From Helicobacter monodelphidis (lineage in GTDB: Bacteria; Campylobacterota; Campylobacteria; Campylobacterales; Helicobacteraceae): DNA of 60,723 nt. Both the position numbers and the translations under genes were made by a program. This document shows, in pieces, positions 47,186-55,814 of this stretch. The stretch is taken from the NCBI RefSeq assembly GCF_003288845.1, contig NZ_NHYN01000011.1, forward strand, positions 1 through 60,723, given 5' to 3'. The notes beneath the pieces are model-generated. The model had not been told where the DNA came from and ran no database searches. It worked only from the letters and a program-made list of their open reading frames with translations. How positions within the stretch are numbered: position 1 is the first letter of the stretch; every line of letters begins with the position of its first letter.

Positions 47186-48385
47186 ATGATTGAAGATTTC
47201 AATAAATTTGTTACGCAGTTTCAGAGTAACCCACACTACAAAAAGCCTCTTGGTTTTGGAATTGCACGGGTAGAAATAGGGATAAAGAGCCAAAAAACAC
47301 TTATTTCAACATATCCGATACTTAACTGGATAGACGAAAATTTGGGTAGTTTTGCGGTGTTAAAAACCGCTGCCACAAAAGCTAAAGAAGTTTTTAAAAG
47401 TGAAAATGAAGAGATTTTTGAGGTCAATGAAGTATTTGTTAATGAGGCACTCAATCTCTATGCACCATTCTTAAATGAAGCATTAAACAACAAAAACCAA
47501 CATAAAAATATTCAGGTTTTATTGCAACTACAATCCCTGCTTGATACACCCAATGTCCATGGCAAAAGAGTAGCATTTCACTTTTGTGTCTTATATGCAG
47601 ATAAACCATGCGAAAGTGTGGAGACGAGCTATATGAAGCTTTTAGCTTTGTCTCTAGGTAAAGCACCGCTAAGAAGTTTATGTCTTGATGGTATTTTTGG
47701 GCTTTTAAGCAATGTGGCTTGGAGTGGTAATACACCCTATGAATTAGAATGGTTGCGCGAAAATGAAATTGCATTAAAACTAAAGGGTGAATTTCCTGCG
47801 ATTGATTTTGTGGATAAGTTTCCGCGTTATCTTATGCAAGTTATTCCACAATACGACAATATCCGACTACTTGATACTGCAAAAACGCGTTTTGGTGCAT
47901 ATCTTGGAAATGGTGGCTATACACAAATGCCTGGTGCAAGTTATGTTAATTTTAATGCTGGTGCTATGGGTGCATGTATGAATGAGGGACGAATTAGCTC
48001 TAGCGTGGTCGTGGGCGAAGGTAGTGATGTTGGTGGTGGTGCAAGCATTCTTGGCGTATTGAGTGGTGGAAATTCTGACCCAATTAGTATTGGTAAAAAT
48101 TGTTTACTTGGTGTCAACAGCTCTACTGGAATTTCTTTGGGTGATGGTTGCATTGTTGATGGCGGAATTGCTGTTCTAGCAGGAACAATTTTTAAAATTT
48201 CACAAGAAGAAGCACAGAAATTAGCAGAAATTAATCCAAATTTTGAAATTAAAGAAAATGGGATTTATAAGGGGCGCGAACTTTCTGCTAAAAACGGAAT
48301 TCATTTTAGACAGAATTCAAAAACAGGCGAGATGATTGCTTTTCGCTCAAATCGTAAGATTGAACTGAATGCAGCATTGCATTAA
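47186..48385 (+). CDS. dapD: 2,3,4,5-tetrahydropyridine-2,6-dicarboxylate N-succinyltransferase
   Basis: DapD transfers succinyl from succinyl-CoA in lysine and meso-diaminopimelate synthesis. The 399-residue long form is typical of Campylobacterota. The C-terminal left-handed beta-helix includes GAYLGNGGYTQMPGASYVNFNAGAMG, split as GAYLGNGGYTQMPG and YVNFNAGAMG near residue 245, and GGGASILGVLSGG near 280. ATG 47186 has AAGGAG upstream. It overlaps thiE by 17 bases. Confidence 0.93.
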   Translation: MIEDFNKFVTQFQSNPHYKKPLGFGIARVEIGIKSQKTLISTYPILNWIDENLGSFAVLKTAATKAKEVFKSENEEIFEVNEVFVNEALNLYAPFLNEALNNKNQHKNIQVLLQLQSLLDTPNVHGKRVAFHFCVLYADKPCESVETSYMKLLALSLGKAPLRSLCLDGIFGLLSNVAWSGNTPYELEWLRENEIALKLKGEFPAIDFVDKFPRYLMQVIPQYDNIRLLDTAKTRFGAYLGNGGYTQMPGASYVNFNAGAMGACMNEGRISSSVVVGEGSDVGGGASILGVLSGGNSDPISIGKNCLLGVNSSTGISLGDGCIVDGGIAVLAGTIFKISQEEAQKLAEINPNFEIKENGIYKGRELSAKNGIHFRQNSKTGEMIAFRSNRKIELNAALH

Positions 48386-49010
48386 TTTACATGGGCTTTA
48401 TGGCATTAGCGATGAAACCTTAAGCCCTTATGAACATCTCCCAAAAATGCTTCAAGAAGCTATTTTAGGTGGACTTAGGATTTTTCAATTACGCGATAAA
48501 TGTCATAGCGACCAAGAGATTCAACCCATTGCCTTAGAATTAATGCATATTTGCAAGAAGTCTGGTGTTCAATTTATTTTAAATGATCGCTATGCTTTAG
48601 CGAAGGAACTTGGTTGTGGTGTGCATTTAGGAAAAGAAGAATGGGAAAACTGGAAACTAGATTCCAAAAAACGAAGCAAAGAATTGAGATTCTTAGAATG
48701 CGTAGGCATTTCTTGCTATGACTCTTTGGAGTACGCAAAAGAAGCTAAAGCGTTAGGAGCAGATTATGTTGCTTTTGGTAGTTGTTTTGAATCTCCAACT
48801 AAACCACTAGCAAGATGCTTGAATTTAGATATTTTTCTTGAAGCAAGGAATTTGGAAATTCCTGTTTGTGCGATTGGCGGAATTACTCCTTTGAACGCCC
48901 ATCAACTAAAAAATATTGAGATGATTGCTGTCATTTCATCACTATGGAACAATAATTTAACTAGAATGAATGCACAAAATCTTTTAAAGGCGTGGAATGG
49001 AACAACTTAA
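48369..49010 (+). CDS. thiE: Thiamine phosphate synthase (ThiE-like)
   Basis: The 213-residue TIM-barrel protein has LHGLYGISDET near the start, QLRDK (residues about 40-44), ILNDRYALAKELGCGVHLG near 70-88, GADYVAFGSCFESPTK near 130-145, and CAIGGITPLN near 165-174. Pyrophosphate-site residues are visible in QLRDK and the Gly-rich loops. It starts inside the dapD end, so it is translationally coupled. Other thi genes are not in the window. Confidence 0.85.
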   Translation: MQHCINLHGLYGISDETLSPYEHLPKMLQEAILGGLRIFQLRDKCHSDQEIQPIALELMHICKKSGVQFILNDRYALAKELGCGVHLGKEEWENWKLDSKKRSKELRFLECVGISCYDSLEYAKEAKALGADYVAFGSCFESPTKPLARCLNLDIFLEARNLEIPVCAIGGITPLNAHQLKNIEMIAVISSLWNNNLTRMNAQNLLKAWNGTT

Positions 49011-49401
49011 CTATTATCCTGTTCGTGTCTATTATGAGGATACAGATTGTGGTGGCATTGTTTATCATGCTAACTATTTGAAGTTTTGTGAGCGAGCAAG
49101 AAGTGAAGCTTTTTTTCAAAAGGGAAGACTCCCCGAAAGTGATGAGTATAGTTTTGTTGTAAAAAAAATTGAGGCAGAGTATTTTACCCCTGCAAAACTT
49201 GGAGACTCTTTGCAAGTTTTTACACAAACGCTTGAAGTAAAGGGTGCTTCCCTATCTTTAAAGCAAGAAATATGGCGACAAGATACTCAAAGCAAAAAAG
49301 AAGAAAAAATTTTTACTCTCACTGCACTCATCGTTTGCATTAAAAATGGACACGCAGTGAAAATTCCAACAACAATGAAATCTCAGTTAATATGGAGCTA
49401 A
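48997..49401 (+). CDS. ybgC: YbgC-family acyl-CoA thioesterase
   Basis: The 134-residue hotdog-fold protein has the YbgC signature RVYYEDTDCGGIVYHANYLK, split as RVYYEDTDCGG and VYHANYLK (residues about 10-29); the Asp at 15-17 and His24 region form the active site. YbgC-type thioesterases often accompany the Tol-Pal system in other bacteria, but here the neighbours are thiE and DUF493. It overlaps the thiE end by 14 bases. Confidence 0.9.
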   Translation: MEQLNYYPVRVYYEDTDCGGIVYHANYLKFCERARSEAFFQKGRLPESDEYSFVVKKIEAEYFTPAKLGDSLQVFTQTLEVKGASLSLKQEIWRQDTQSKKEEKIFTLTALIVCIKNGHAVKIPTTMKSQLIWS

Positions 49402-49402
49402 A

Positions 49403-49648
49403 ATGCAAAAATTGCAGTTAGAATATCCATGCAAATGGAGTTATAAAATTATTGGTAGCGATAAACAGAAAATGGAAGAAGCTGTCTTTGAAATTTTAGA
49501 AAGCAATTATGAACTTATCCCTTCAAGAGCAAGTCTTACAGGCAAATATTATAGCATAGAAATCAACACGGAAGTAAAAAGTGAAGAAGAGCGATATCGC
49601 ATTTTTTTTAAACTTAAGGATTGTGAACACATCCGTTTTGTATTGTAA
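49403..49648 (+). CDS. DUF493 family protein (YbeD-like)
   Basis: The 81-residue protein has a ferredoxin-like small domain pattern typical of DUF493 (EYPCKWSYKIIGSDKQKMEEAV, split EYPCKWSYKIIGSD and KQKMEEAV, then GKYYSIEINTEV). It resembles the H. pylori HP0495 protein. Function is unknown. It starts 1 base after ybgC. Confidence 0.82.
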   Translation: MQKLQLEYPCKWSYKIIGSDKQKMEEAVFEILESNYELIPSRASLTGKYYSIEINTEVKSEEERYRIFFKLKDCEHIRFVL

Positions 49649-49667
49649 AAAATATCTTATTTTATGC

Positions 49668-49673
49668 TATAAT
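49668..49673 (+). promoter_or_regulatory. Extended -10 of the META lipoprotein gene
   Basis: TATGCTATAAT gives an extended TATAAT 27 bases before the ATG at 49700; AAGGAG is in the leader. Confidence 0.55.
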
Positions 49674-49699
49674 TCCACCATTAATGACAAGGAGATATA

Positions 49700-50134
49700 A
49701 TGAAAAGAATATTACCTATCTTATCTGTTGCAGGGCTTGCAATAGCTGGTTGTGCAGGGAATGCACTAGATACTTATCGTCAAGATTTAAACAAACGATG
49801 GACACTCTCCTCTCTGACTCAATCAGGGAAGGAAATTACACTTAACAATGAAATTAAGCAAAAGGCATTTGTTCAATTTGAAGCTACGGGTGTTCGCTTT
49901 AATGGGAATGCGGGTTGTAATAATTTCTTTGGTGGTTATGAAATCTCTAAAGAAAATGAAGTTTCTTTCGGAAATGCTGGTATGACACGTATGATGTGTG
50001 ATCCTGCAAGTATGAAGGTCGAAGATACCTTGATTAAAATTTTGAATGACGGAGTCAGCCAAGCGATTATTAAAGGTGGCCAACTCACCATTAGCAGAGG
50101 TGACATTACTGCAACTTTTACCCAAGCTAAATAA
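49700..50134 (+). CDS. META domain lipoprotein (HslJ-like)
   Basis: The 144-residue protein has a lipobox LAIAGC (Cys18) and one META domain. RWTLSSLTQSGKEI lies near residue 33, FNGNAGCNNFFGGYEI near 72, and MTRMMCDPASMKVEDTLI (split MTRMMCDPAS and KVEDTLI) near 95, with a Cys pair likely to form a disulfide. HslJ-like proteins are linked to antibiotic or heat stress resistance in E. coli; a role here is inferred only. Confidence 0.88.
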   Translation: MKRILPILSVAGLAIAGCAGNALDTYRQDLNKRWTLSSLTQSGKEITLNNEIKQKAFVQFEATGVRFNGNAGCNNFFGGYEISKENEVSFGNAGMTRMMCDPASMKVEDTLIKILNDGVSQAIIKGGQLTISRGDITATFTQAK

Positions 50135-50181
50135 TGCTTACTGCCTAAGAATATGGACTCTTTGAATAAATATAGCCTAGC

Positions 50182-50937
50182 TTAGATAACGTATTCAATT
50201 GGGTTGTTGAATCGGTGAATCTCCAAATACTTAGCAATTTCTTTTTTTAATTTTAGGAATTCTAAACTTAAGCGGTCGCTTTTGTCGATTCTTGTGTCAA
50301 GCTGGGCGACTATTTTTGATGGTGCCATAATGATTACTTTTGTTCCTAAAAATATGGCCTCCTCAATATCATGTGTAACGAAGATAAAAGTGCTATTTGA
50401 ATTCTTGCAAATTTCTAAAAGTTCATTTTGCAGAGTGAGTTTTGTAAAATTATCCAAAGCACTAAAGGGCTCATCTAAAAGTAGTATTTGAGGTTGAATA
50501 CTTAATGCTCGTGCTAAAGCTACCCTTTGTCTTTGTCCACCACTCAATTCTTTAATAAAACGATGCTCAAAGCCATTTAAGTGAGTTAACTTAATATATT
50601 CTAATGCCTTTTTTCTTGCCTCTTTCTTACTAAAACCTTTAATTAAAAGAGAGAAGGAAACATTATCTAATACATTCTTCCATGGGATTAGTGCATAATC
50701 TTGAAAAACTTTAACACACTGTGTAATATCAACTTGATGTGTATAAACTTGCCCATTAATGCAAACTTCCCCTGCATCAAATTCCAAAAATCCACCCAAA
50801 ATATCCAAAAGTGTTGTTTTTCCACAACCTGAAGCCCCCAAAAGAACAATAAATTCTCCTTTTTGAATCTCTAAATTTAAATTATGAAGTACCTTTATAT
50901 TCTTGAATTGTTTAGAGAGATTATAAATTTTTATCAT
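50182..50937 (-). CDS. Sulfonate/nitrate-type ABC transporter ATPase (SsuB/TauB-like)
   Basis: The 251-residue ATPase has Walker A GASGCGKTT (residues about 34-42), signature LSGGQRQRV (about 130-138), and LLLDEPFSALD (about 152-162). The subfamily is that of taurine, alkanesulfonate and nitrate importers. Its ATG overlaps the permease stop. The operon (metY, OsmC, flavoprotein, transporter) suggests sulfonate or another organosulfur substrate. Confidence 0.87.
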   Translation of the reverse strand: MIKIYNLSKQFKNIKVLHNLNLEIQKGEFIVLLGASGCGKTTLLDILGGFLEFDAGEVCINGQVYTHQVDITQCVKVFQDYALIPWKNVLDNVSFSLLIKGFSKKEARKKALEYIKLTHLNGFEHRFIKELSGGQRQRVALARALSIQPQILLLDEPFSALDNFTKLTLQNELLEICKNSNSTFIFVTHDIEEAIFLGTKVIIMAPSKIVAQLDTRIDKSDRLSLEFLKLKKEIAKYLEIHRFNNPIEYVI

Positions 50938-51674
50938 TATAAACCACCTAATTTTTTTAAAATCAATTTTTCAAAATAAGAAAATAGTAAATAAATAGCA
51001 TATCCCAAAAATCCAATACTAATAATTGCAACAATGACAATATCTGTCCTCAAAATATTACGCCCGTCAAGAATCAAATATCCTAAACCACTTTGAATTC
51101 CTAACATTTCAGCCGCAACCAAATGTATCCAAGCAATTGAAGCCGCGAGCTTTAGCCCTGTTGCAATATGCAAAAAAGCGCCCGGTATGATAATATCTTT
51201 AAAAATAAAATAGGGCTTAGCACCCAGATTTTTTGCCATCATTAAAAGCGTTGGGTTAATATGGCGAACACCTGATATACAAAGTGTAAGCATGGGAAAA
51301 AATACCGCTATGGAAATTACAAAAATTGCACCAAATTCACCTATCCCAAATAAAAGCACAACCAAAGGAAGCCAAGCAATGGGCGAAATGGGACGCAAAA
51401 ACTGAATAAATGGCTCAAACAAAAGTTCTATTTTTGTAAAATATCCCAAAATTAATCCGATAAGGATTGCAAAAAATACCCCTATGCCCAACCCTATAAA
51501 AAATCTACATAAAGAATTTAAAATTGCTTGAGGTAAAACATCATTTTTAACTAATTCAATGAATGTGCTAAATACTTCGCTAGCGGTGGGTATATTCAGA
51601 GAATTTTTGGAAGAAACCTCCCAGAAAAAAATAAAAATCATTAATAAAACTAAAGAGATAAAGCGTATATTCAT
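50937..51674 (-). CDS. Sulfonate/nitrate-type ABC transporter permease (SsuC/TauC-like)
   Basis: The 245-residue protein has six spans and the EAA-type loop LLMMAKNLGAKPYFIFKDIIIPGAF, split as LLMMAKNLGAKP and FKDIIIPGAF near residue 145. The substrate-binding gene overlaps its start by 4 bases. It belongs to the same three-gene transporter. Confidence 0.87.
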   Translation of the reverse strand: MNIRFISLVLLMIFIFFWEVSSKNSLNIPTASEVFSTFIELVKNDVLPQAILNSLCRFFIGLGIGVFFAILIGLILGYFTKIELLFEPFIQFLRPISPIAWLPLVVLLFGIGEFGAIFVISIAVFFPMLTLCISGVRHINPTLLMMAKNLGAKPYFIFKDIIIPGAFLHIATGLKLAASIAWIHLVAAEMLGIQSGLGYLILDGRNILRTDIVIVAIISIGFLGYAIYLLFSYFEKLILKKLGGL

Positions 51675-52615
51675 CGTACATCTCTTATAAAACTATTATC
51701 AACAAATTCGTCATAAGAAATAGAAATATCTGCAATATTATTTTCTTTCATTGATTGAATTGTATATTGAATATCATTAGGCGATAAAGCCAAATCTTGA
51801 TAAATCACTCTTTGATTTTGAGATAATAAATTACTAATTAAATGACTTTTGTATCCTAAAAATTGACTTGATATTTTTGATGCCTCTTCGGGATTCTTAT
51901 GGATAAAATAGGCACTTTTAATAAAATTTTGTGTTAGTAACTCTATTTCTATTCTCCTATTTTTTATAATATCATTATGAACACAAAAGATACAACAAGA
52001 ATGGTAAGGAATTATATCCTTTGAAAGCACAAAGACATCAACCAATTTTTTCTGTTCTGCTAGCAGGCTGAAAGGTTCAGCAACAATAAAACCATCAATA
52101 CTTTGACTTGCTACGGCAAAAATCATTTCAGGAGGCGACATATCAACAAGCTGAACATCATTTAAATTTAAACCTTTTTGCTTTAAAAATGTTGCCAATA
52201 AAAGATAATGCGTAGAAAATCTACTCGGTATAGCAATGCTCAAGCTCTTTAGAGTGTTAATATCTTTCTTTGTGTTTATTAAGCCTTTTTTAACCACAAG
52301 TGCTGACCCATTACGATGGGCTGCAAAAAGTGCCTTGATATCTAATCCCTTTTGCTTCAACACTAATGCTAAAGGAGTTAAAATGAAAGCACCATCAATA
52401 TGTTTTGCACGAAAAACCTCACTTAAGTCTGCCCAAGACTGAAGTTTCAAGGGTATAAAAGCAGATTTTTGTAATTCTTTAGCAATAATAAGCAAATGGT
52501 CACTAATGGGTAAATAGCCAATTTTTGGACTCCAAGAACTCTCTGTTGCACACCCCCCCAGCCCCAAAGATGCTAGTAAGATTGAATTAAAAAATAGAAA
52601 GTCTCGCCTTGTCAT
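51671..52615 (-). CDS. Tat-type lipoprotein substrate-binding protein (SsuA/NrtA-like)
   Basis: The 314-residue protein has a twin-arginine start (TRRDFLFF), a hydrophobic stretch and a lipobox LGGC, so it is probably exported folded and lipidated. The body resembles the NMT1/SsuA periplasmic fold (IGYLPISDHLLIIAKELQKS, split IGYLPISDHLLI and AKELQKS; MSPPEMIFAVASQSIDGFIVAEPF, split MSPPEMIFAVASQ and DGFIVAEPF). A G7 run (52553-52559) lies just before the lipobox Cys codon. The ligand is unknown. Confidence 0.85.
   Translation of the reverse strand: MTRRDFLFFNSILLASLGLGGCATESSWSPKIGYLPISDHLLIIAKELQKSAFIPLKLQSWADLSEVFRAKHIDGAFILTPLALVLKQKGLDIKALFAAHRNGSALVVKKGLINTKKDINTLKSLSIAIPSRFSTHYLLLATFLKQKGLNLNDVQLVDMSPPEMIFAVASQSIDGFIVAEPFSLLAEQKKLVDVFVLSKDIIPYHSCCIFCVHNDIIKNRRIEIELLTQNFIKSAYFIHKNPEEASKISSQFLGYKSHLISNLLSQNQRVIYQDLALSPNDIQYTIQSMKENNIADISISYDEFVDNSFIRDVR
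52553..52559. repeat. C7 tract (G7 on the coding strand) in the binding-protein signal sequence
   Basis: Seven C on the plus strand, G7 in the gene, fall in the codons just before the lipobox Cys. It is shorter than the usual phase-variable runs, so slippage would be rarer. Confidence 0.6.
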
Positions 52616-52618
52616 TCT

Positions 52619-53662
52619 TTATAAATCCAGACTTAAAAGTTTCTTAATATGTCTTAATGAAGGGGTAACAATCGCCACAAAATAACTTTCCAACAGTAGC
52701 TTATGAGCAACTGAATCTTTAAAGTAACCTTTAGAGCCTTCACAAAGCATTACAAGTTCGGCAAATCTTAAACATAATTTACCTAATTCTAACTTAACTT
52801 TTAAAACTTCCTTAAAGGTATCTTGATGATTAACAATAGGATTTTCTAATATTGCACTAATCCTGCATTCAAGTTTTTCTTTCTTAGAATTTAGGTGCGG
52901 CAAATCCTCCAGCATAAAATCATTCTGCACATTCTTAATCTTTGCAATGACAGATTGAGATTTTTCTATCAATCCTAACGCAATACCAGTCTGCATTGCC
53001 ACAAAGCCGGGTAAAACATGAGGTAAAAAATCACTTAAGTTTGTACTAAGAATAAACTTTTTCTCCAAAAAATAATCTTTAAAACACACACTCCTTGTCG
53101 CTGACCCTTCCAGTGCAATAAATCTTGTATCGTCCTTTAAAGAAAGCGTCTCATCACATTGAATCAAACCCATCACAAAGTGTTCATCATCTTCTTTTGC
53201 AATCGCAGCAAAATAATGGTTGGAAGCAATATTAGAAACCCAAGGTAAGACTCCATTAATAAGGTATCCACCCTGAATTTTCTTTGCCTTTAGTTTATTA
53301 TTCTCAAAACCAGCAAAACTTTTCATTGGATTAGAAAGCCCTGTCCCACCCAAAATCTCCCCTTGAGAAATTTTGTGTGCAATATTTTGCAAAAAATCCT
53401 GCTTGTCTTTATCAAATTGATTATGTGTCATTGCACAGAACAAATACCACAAAAGGGCATTTTGACACCATACACAAAAACCTGTATTCCCGCACACTTT
53501 AGAGACAATCTTAATTTTTTCTATCACTCCTAAAAGTTCCCTCGCATCACTAAAATGATGATAAAAGCCATATTGGGCTAACTCTTGCAAGCAAGCCTTA
53601 GGATATTTTCCTTTATCAATTTCAAGTCGTTGCGATTGGAGGGTATTCAAAATTGTTTGCAT
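52619..53662 (-). CDS. Acyl-CoA dehydrogenase-fold flavoprotein, possible organosulfur monooxygenase (SfnB/DszC-like)
   Basis: The 347-residue protein has the acyl-CoA dehydrogenase pattern: N-terminal helices, TGLSNPMKSFAG near residue 105, a beta domain (GGYLINGVLPWVSNI near 131), then a helical C-domain. It lacks the clear catalytic Glu of true acyl-CoA dehydrogenases. Members next to sulfonate transporters act as flavin monooxygenases on sulfur compounds or are related flavoproteins. The context (metY, OsmC, transporter) supports that, but the substrate and reaction are inferred. Confidence 0.7.
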   Translation of the reverse strand: MQTILNTLQSQRLEIDKGKYPKACLQELAQYGFYHHFSDARELLGVIEKIKIVSKVCGNTGFCVWCQNALLWYLFCAMTHNQFDKDKQDFLQNIAHKISQGEILGGTGLSNPMKSFAGFENNKLKAKKIQGGYLINGVLPWVSNIASNHYFAAIAKEDDEHFVMGLIQCDETLSLKDDTRFIALEGSATRSVCFKDYFLEKKFILSTNLSDFLPHVLPGFVAMQTGIALGLIEKSQSVIAKIKNVQNDFMLEDLPHLNSKKEKLECRISAILENPIVNHQDTFKEVLKVKLELGKLCLRFAELVMLCEGSKGYFKDSVAHKLLLESYFVAIVTPSLRHIKKLLSLDL

Positions 53663-54201
53663 TAATTAACCTTTAGATTAACCGCCCTTAAAAGCGTATT
53701 TGCCACCGGTGAATATTTTGTGGCATGGCTGATGATAGCATTTTGAGTTTTCTCATCAGCATTACTTTGTAAATCCACCTTCACTCTCACATCTGTAAAA
53801 CCAAGAGGCTTATCTTCTGATAAATCCCCTGTACCCCATACAGCAGTAATGTTTAAATCACCCTCAAGTTCTAATTCAAGTTTTGTAATAACAACATTTT
53901 GGGCAATAGCATTTGCGTGAATTCCTACCGCTAAACAACTCCCTAATGCTGCCAACAAGGCTTCGCTAGGGTTTGGGGCAGTATCATCTCCTAAAAGCGT
54001 TGGAGGTTCATCGACAATATATGCAGGTAAATTTCTGATATAGTTTTCGTGACGAAACTTACCCTTTGCGACCGTTTTACACTTAAGAGTTTTGATAACT
54101 TCTGGATTCTCCTTCCCTGCTTTAATGAGAGCTTCTAACCCTGCCTTATCAATAGGGTCTAATCTTGTACAAGCTGTAACTGCTACTTTGTTTTCTGACA
54201 T
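53662..54201 (-). CDS. OsmC-family protein with one catalytic Cys
   Basis: The 179-residue protein has the OsmC/Ohr fold with LGSCLAVGIHANA (Cys89). The second Cys of Ohr (usually in a CPV motif) is Ser164 in YSPVANTL. Peroxidase activity by a Cys pair is therefore unlikely; such single-Cys forms are often linked to sulfur metabolism genes. It is the second gene of the metY operon and overlaps the flavoprotein start by 1 base. Confidence 0.82.
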   Translation of the reverse strand: MSENKVAVTACTRLDPIDKAGLEALIKAGKENPEVIKTLKCKTVAKGKFRHENYIRNLPAYIVDEPPTLLGDDTAPNPSEALLAALGSCLAVGIHANAIAQNVVITKLELELEGDLNITAVWGTGDLSEDKPLGFTDVRVKVDLQSNADEKTQNAIISHATKYSPVANTLLRAVNLKVN

Positions 54202-54242
54202 TTTTTATCCTTTTTATTTATCTTTTAAAATATTTAGTTAAC

Positions 54243-55523
54243 TTACTTTTCTATTGCCTGCTTCAAGTCTTCGATTAAGTCTTGTGCACATTCTAGCCCA
54301 ATGCTTAAGCGAACTGTTGATGGAGTAATTCCCGCATCTTTTAGCTCATCTGCATTCAGTTGTGAATGTGTCGTGCTGGCTGGGTGAATGATGAGAGATT
54401 TAGAATCCCCCAAATTAGCCACAATTTTAAAAATTTCTACATGATTGCAAATGGATTGTGCGTGCTCATAATCTTTTGCCTCAAAGCTTAAAAGCCCACT
54501 TGCATAGGAATTTTTAAAATATTTCTTCAAAAGAGGGTAATAGGGATTCTTACTTAAGCCCGGATAACTCACCTCACCAATATTTGAATGTTGTTCTAAG
54601 AATTCCGCAACTTTTAGTGCATTTTGACTATGTTGTGTGATTCTTAAATTTAATGTTTCCAATCCTTGCAGAATTAGCCACGCATTTTGTGGAGAAAGCG
54701 TTGCACCAATATTTCTCAACCATTCTATCAATACACGAATGGAAAAAATGGGCAAATCTAAATCAGCATAAACAAGTCCGTGATAACTTGCATCAGGAGT
54801 ATTGAATGCACCATATCGTGCATTTCCTTTAATGAATGCATTCAAGCCATCTCGTTCAATAATAATACCTCCCAATGCATTTCCCTGCCCATTAACATAT
54901 TTACTTAAACTGTGTGTAACCACATCAACACCAAATTCAAAAGGGTGATGCAAAAATGGAGTAGCAACAGTATTATCACAAATACTAATAATTTGATGCT
55001 TTTTAGCAATTTGTGTAATTTTTTCTACATCAGCGATTGAAATTTGTGGATTAGACAAACTTTCAAAAAAGATAGCCTTTGTATTTGAATCAATCACCTT
55101 TGGTAAGGAGTTTTCAATATCATCAATGTCAAATACTCTTGCCTCAATTCCAAAACGTTTTAAGGTATGACAAAAAAGCGTTTGTGAGCCTCCATAAATT
55201 TTATTAGAATAGATAACATTATCACCATTTTGTGCACAATTTACAAGTGCATAAAATAGAGCTGCTGAACCACTTGATGTACAAACTGCAAATGCTCCTC
55301 CCTCAACACTTGCAAGCCTTCTTTGCAAAATATCAACCGTTGGGTTAGTCAGCCTTGAATAAATATTTCCAAGCTCCTCTAAACCAAACCTAGCCTTTGC
55401 TTGTTGCAAATTTTCAAAGCTATAAGCGGTGTTTTGATAGATAGGCACACTGATTGTTCTTTGTGTGTCAAACTCATACCCTGCATGTAAAGCTAACGTG
55501 CTTTGTGAATATGTTTTTTTCAT
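54243..55523 (-). CDS. metY: O-acetylhomoserine/O-acetylserine sulfhydrylase (MetY-like)
   Basis: The enzyme joins sulfide or a thiol to O-acetylhomoserine (or O-acetylserine) with PLP to give homocysteine. The 426-residue form starts at ATG 55523. It has STLALHAGYEFD, YSRLTNPTVDILQRRLA (split YSRLTNPT and DILQRRLA), SSGSAALFYAL, DNTVATPF and the PLP Lys in HSLSKYVNGQGNALGG, split as HSLSKYVNG and QGNALGG. Another ATG two codons upstream (55529) sits too near the AAGGA. It leads the sulfur operon. Confidence 0.9.
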   Translation of the reverse strand: MKKTYSQSTLALHAGYEFDTQRTISVPIYQNTAYSFENLQQAKARFGLEELGNIYSRLTNPTVDILQRRLASVEGGAFAVCTSSGSAALFYALVNCAQNGDNVIYSNKIYGGSQTLFCHTLKRFGIEARVFDIDDIENSLPKVIDSNTKAIFFESLSNPQISIADVEKITQIAKKHQIISICDNTVATPFLHHPFEFGVDVVTHSLSKYVNGQGNALGGIIIERDGLNAFIKGNARYGAFNTPDASYHGLVYADLDLPIFSIRVLIEWLRNIGATLSPQNAWLILQGLETLNLRITQHSQNALKVAEFLEQHSNIGEVSYPGLSKNPYYPLLKKYFKNSYASGLLSFEAKDYEHAQSICNHVEIFKIVANLGDSKSLIIHPASTTHSQLNADELKDAGITPSTVRLSIGLECAQDLIEDLKQAIEK

Positions 55524-55547
55524 CGTCATTCCTTTCTTATTTTTAAA

Positions 55548-55553
55548 ACTATA
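55548..55553 (-). promoter_or_regulatory. Possible -10 of the metY operon
   Basis: TATAGT on the minus strand (TTAGGTATAGT) lies 24 bases before the ATG 55523. The leader has AAGGA. Confidence 0.4.
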
Positions 55554-55645
55554 CCTAATTAATAATTAAACTAATATTAATCTGTTAATTATTGTATATA
55601 TATTCGTTAAATATGTAATTATTGATTAATATAATTATATACTAA

Positions 55646-55666
55646 ATTAGTAATATTATTAGTAAT
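55646..55666. repeat. Tandem 9-bp repeats upstream of metY
   Basis: ATTAGTAAT occurs twice, spaced by ATT. The first copy overlaps the inverted repeat ACTAA-A-TTAGT (55641-55651). The element is about 95 bases before the -10 of metY, in a very AT-rich region, and could be a regulator site or AT-rich background. Confidence 0.35.
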
Positions 55667-55814
55667 TTAATATATAAGGATCAGATTAGTCAACAATGAT
55701 TTGGTAAAATTTACAATAAATACCTTGAATTCAACTATTGGAATATTGCATAAAAGTGAGATTAATTATAAAAGTAGTAAAAACAAATGACATATATTAA
55801 GATTTGAGATTGTG

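Larger units (their letters stand above)
55530..55814. other. AT-rich region between metY and tRNA-Glu without a gene
   Basis: The roughly 285 bases hold the metY -10 and the repeats at 55641-55666. No coding frame with a ribosome site was found. The stretch is richer in A and T than the rest of the window. Confidence 0.5.
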
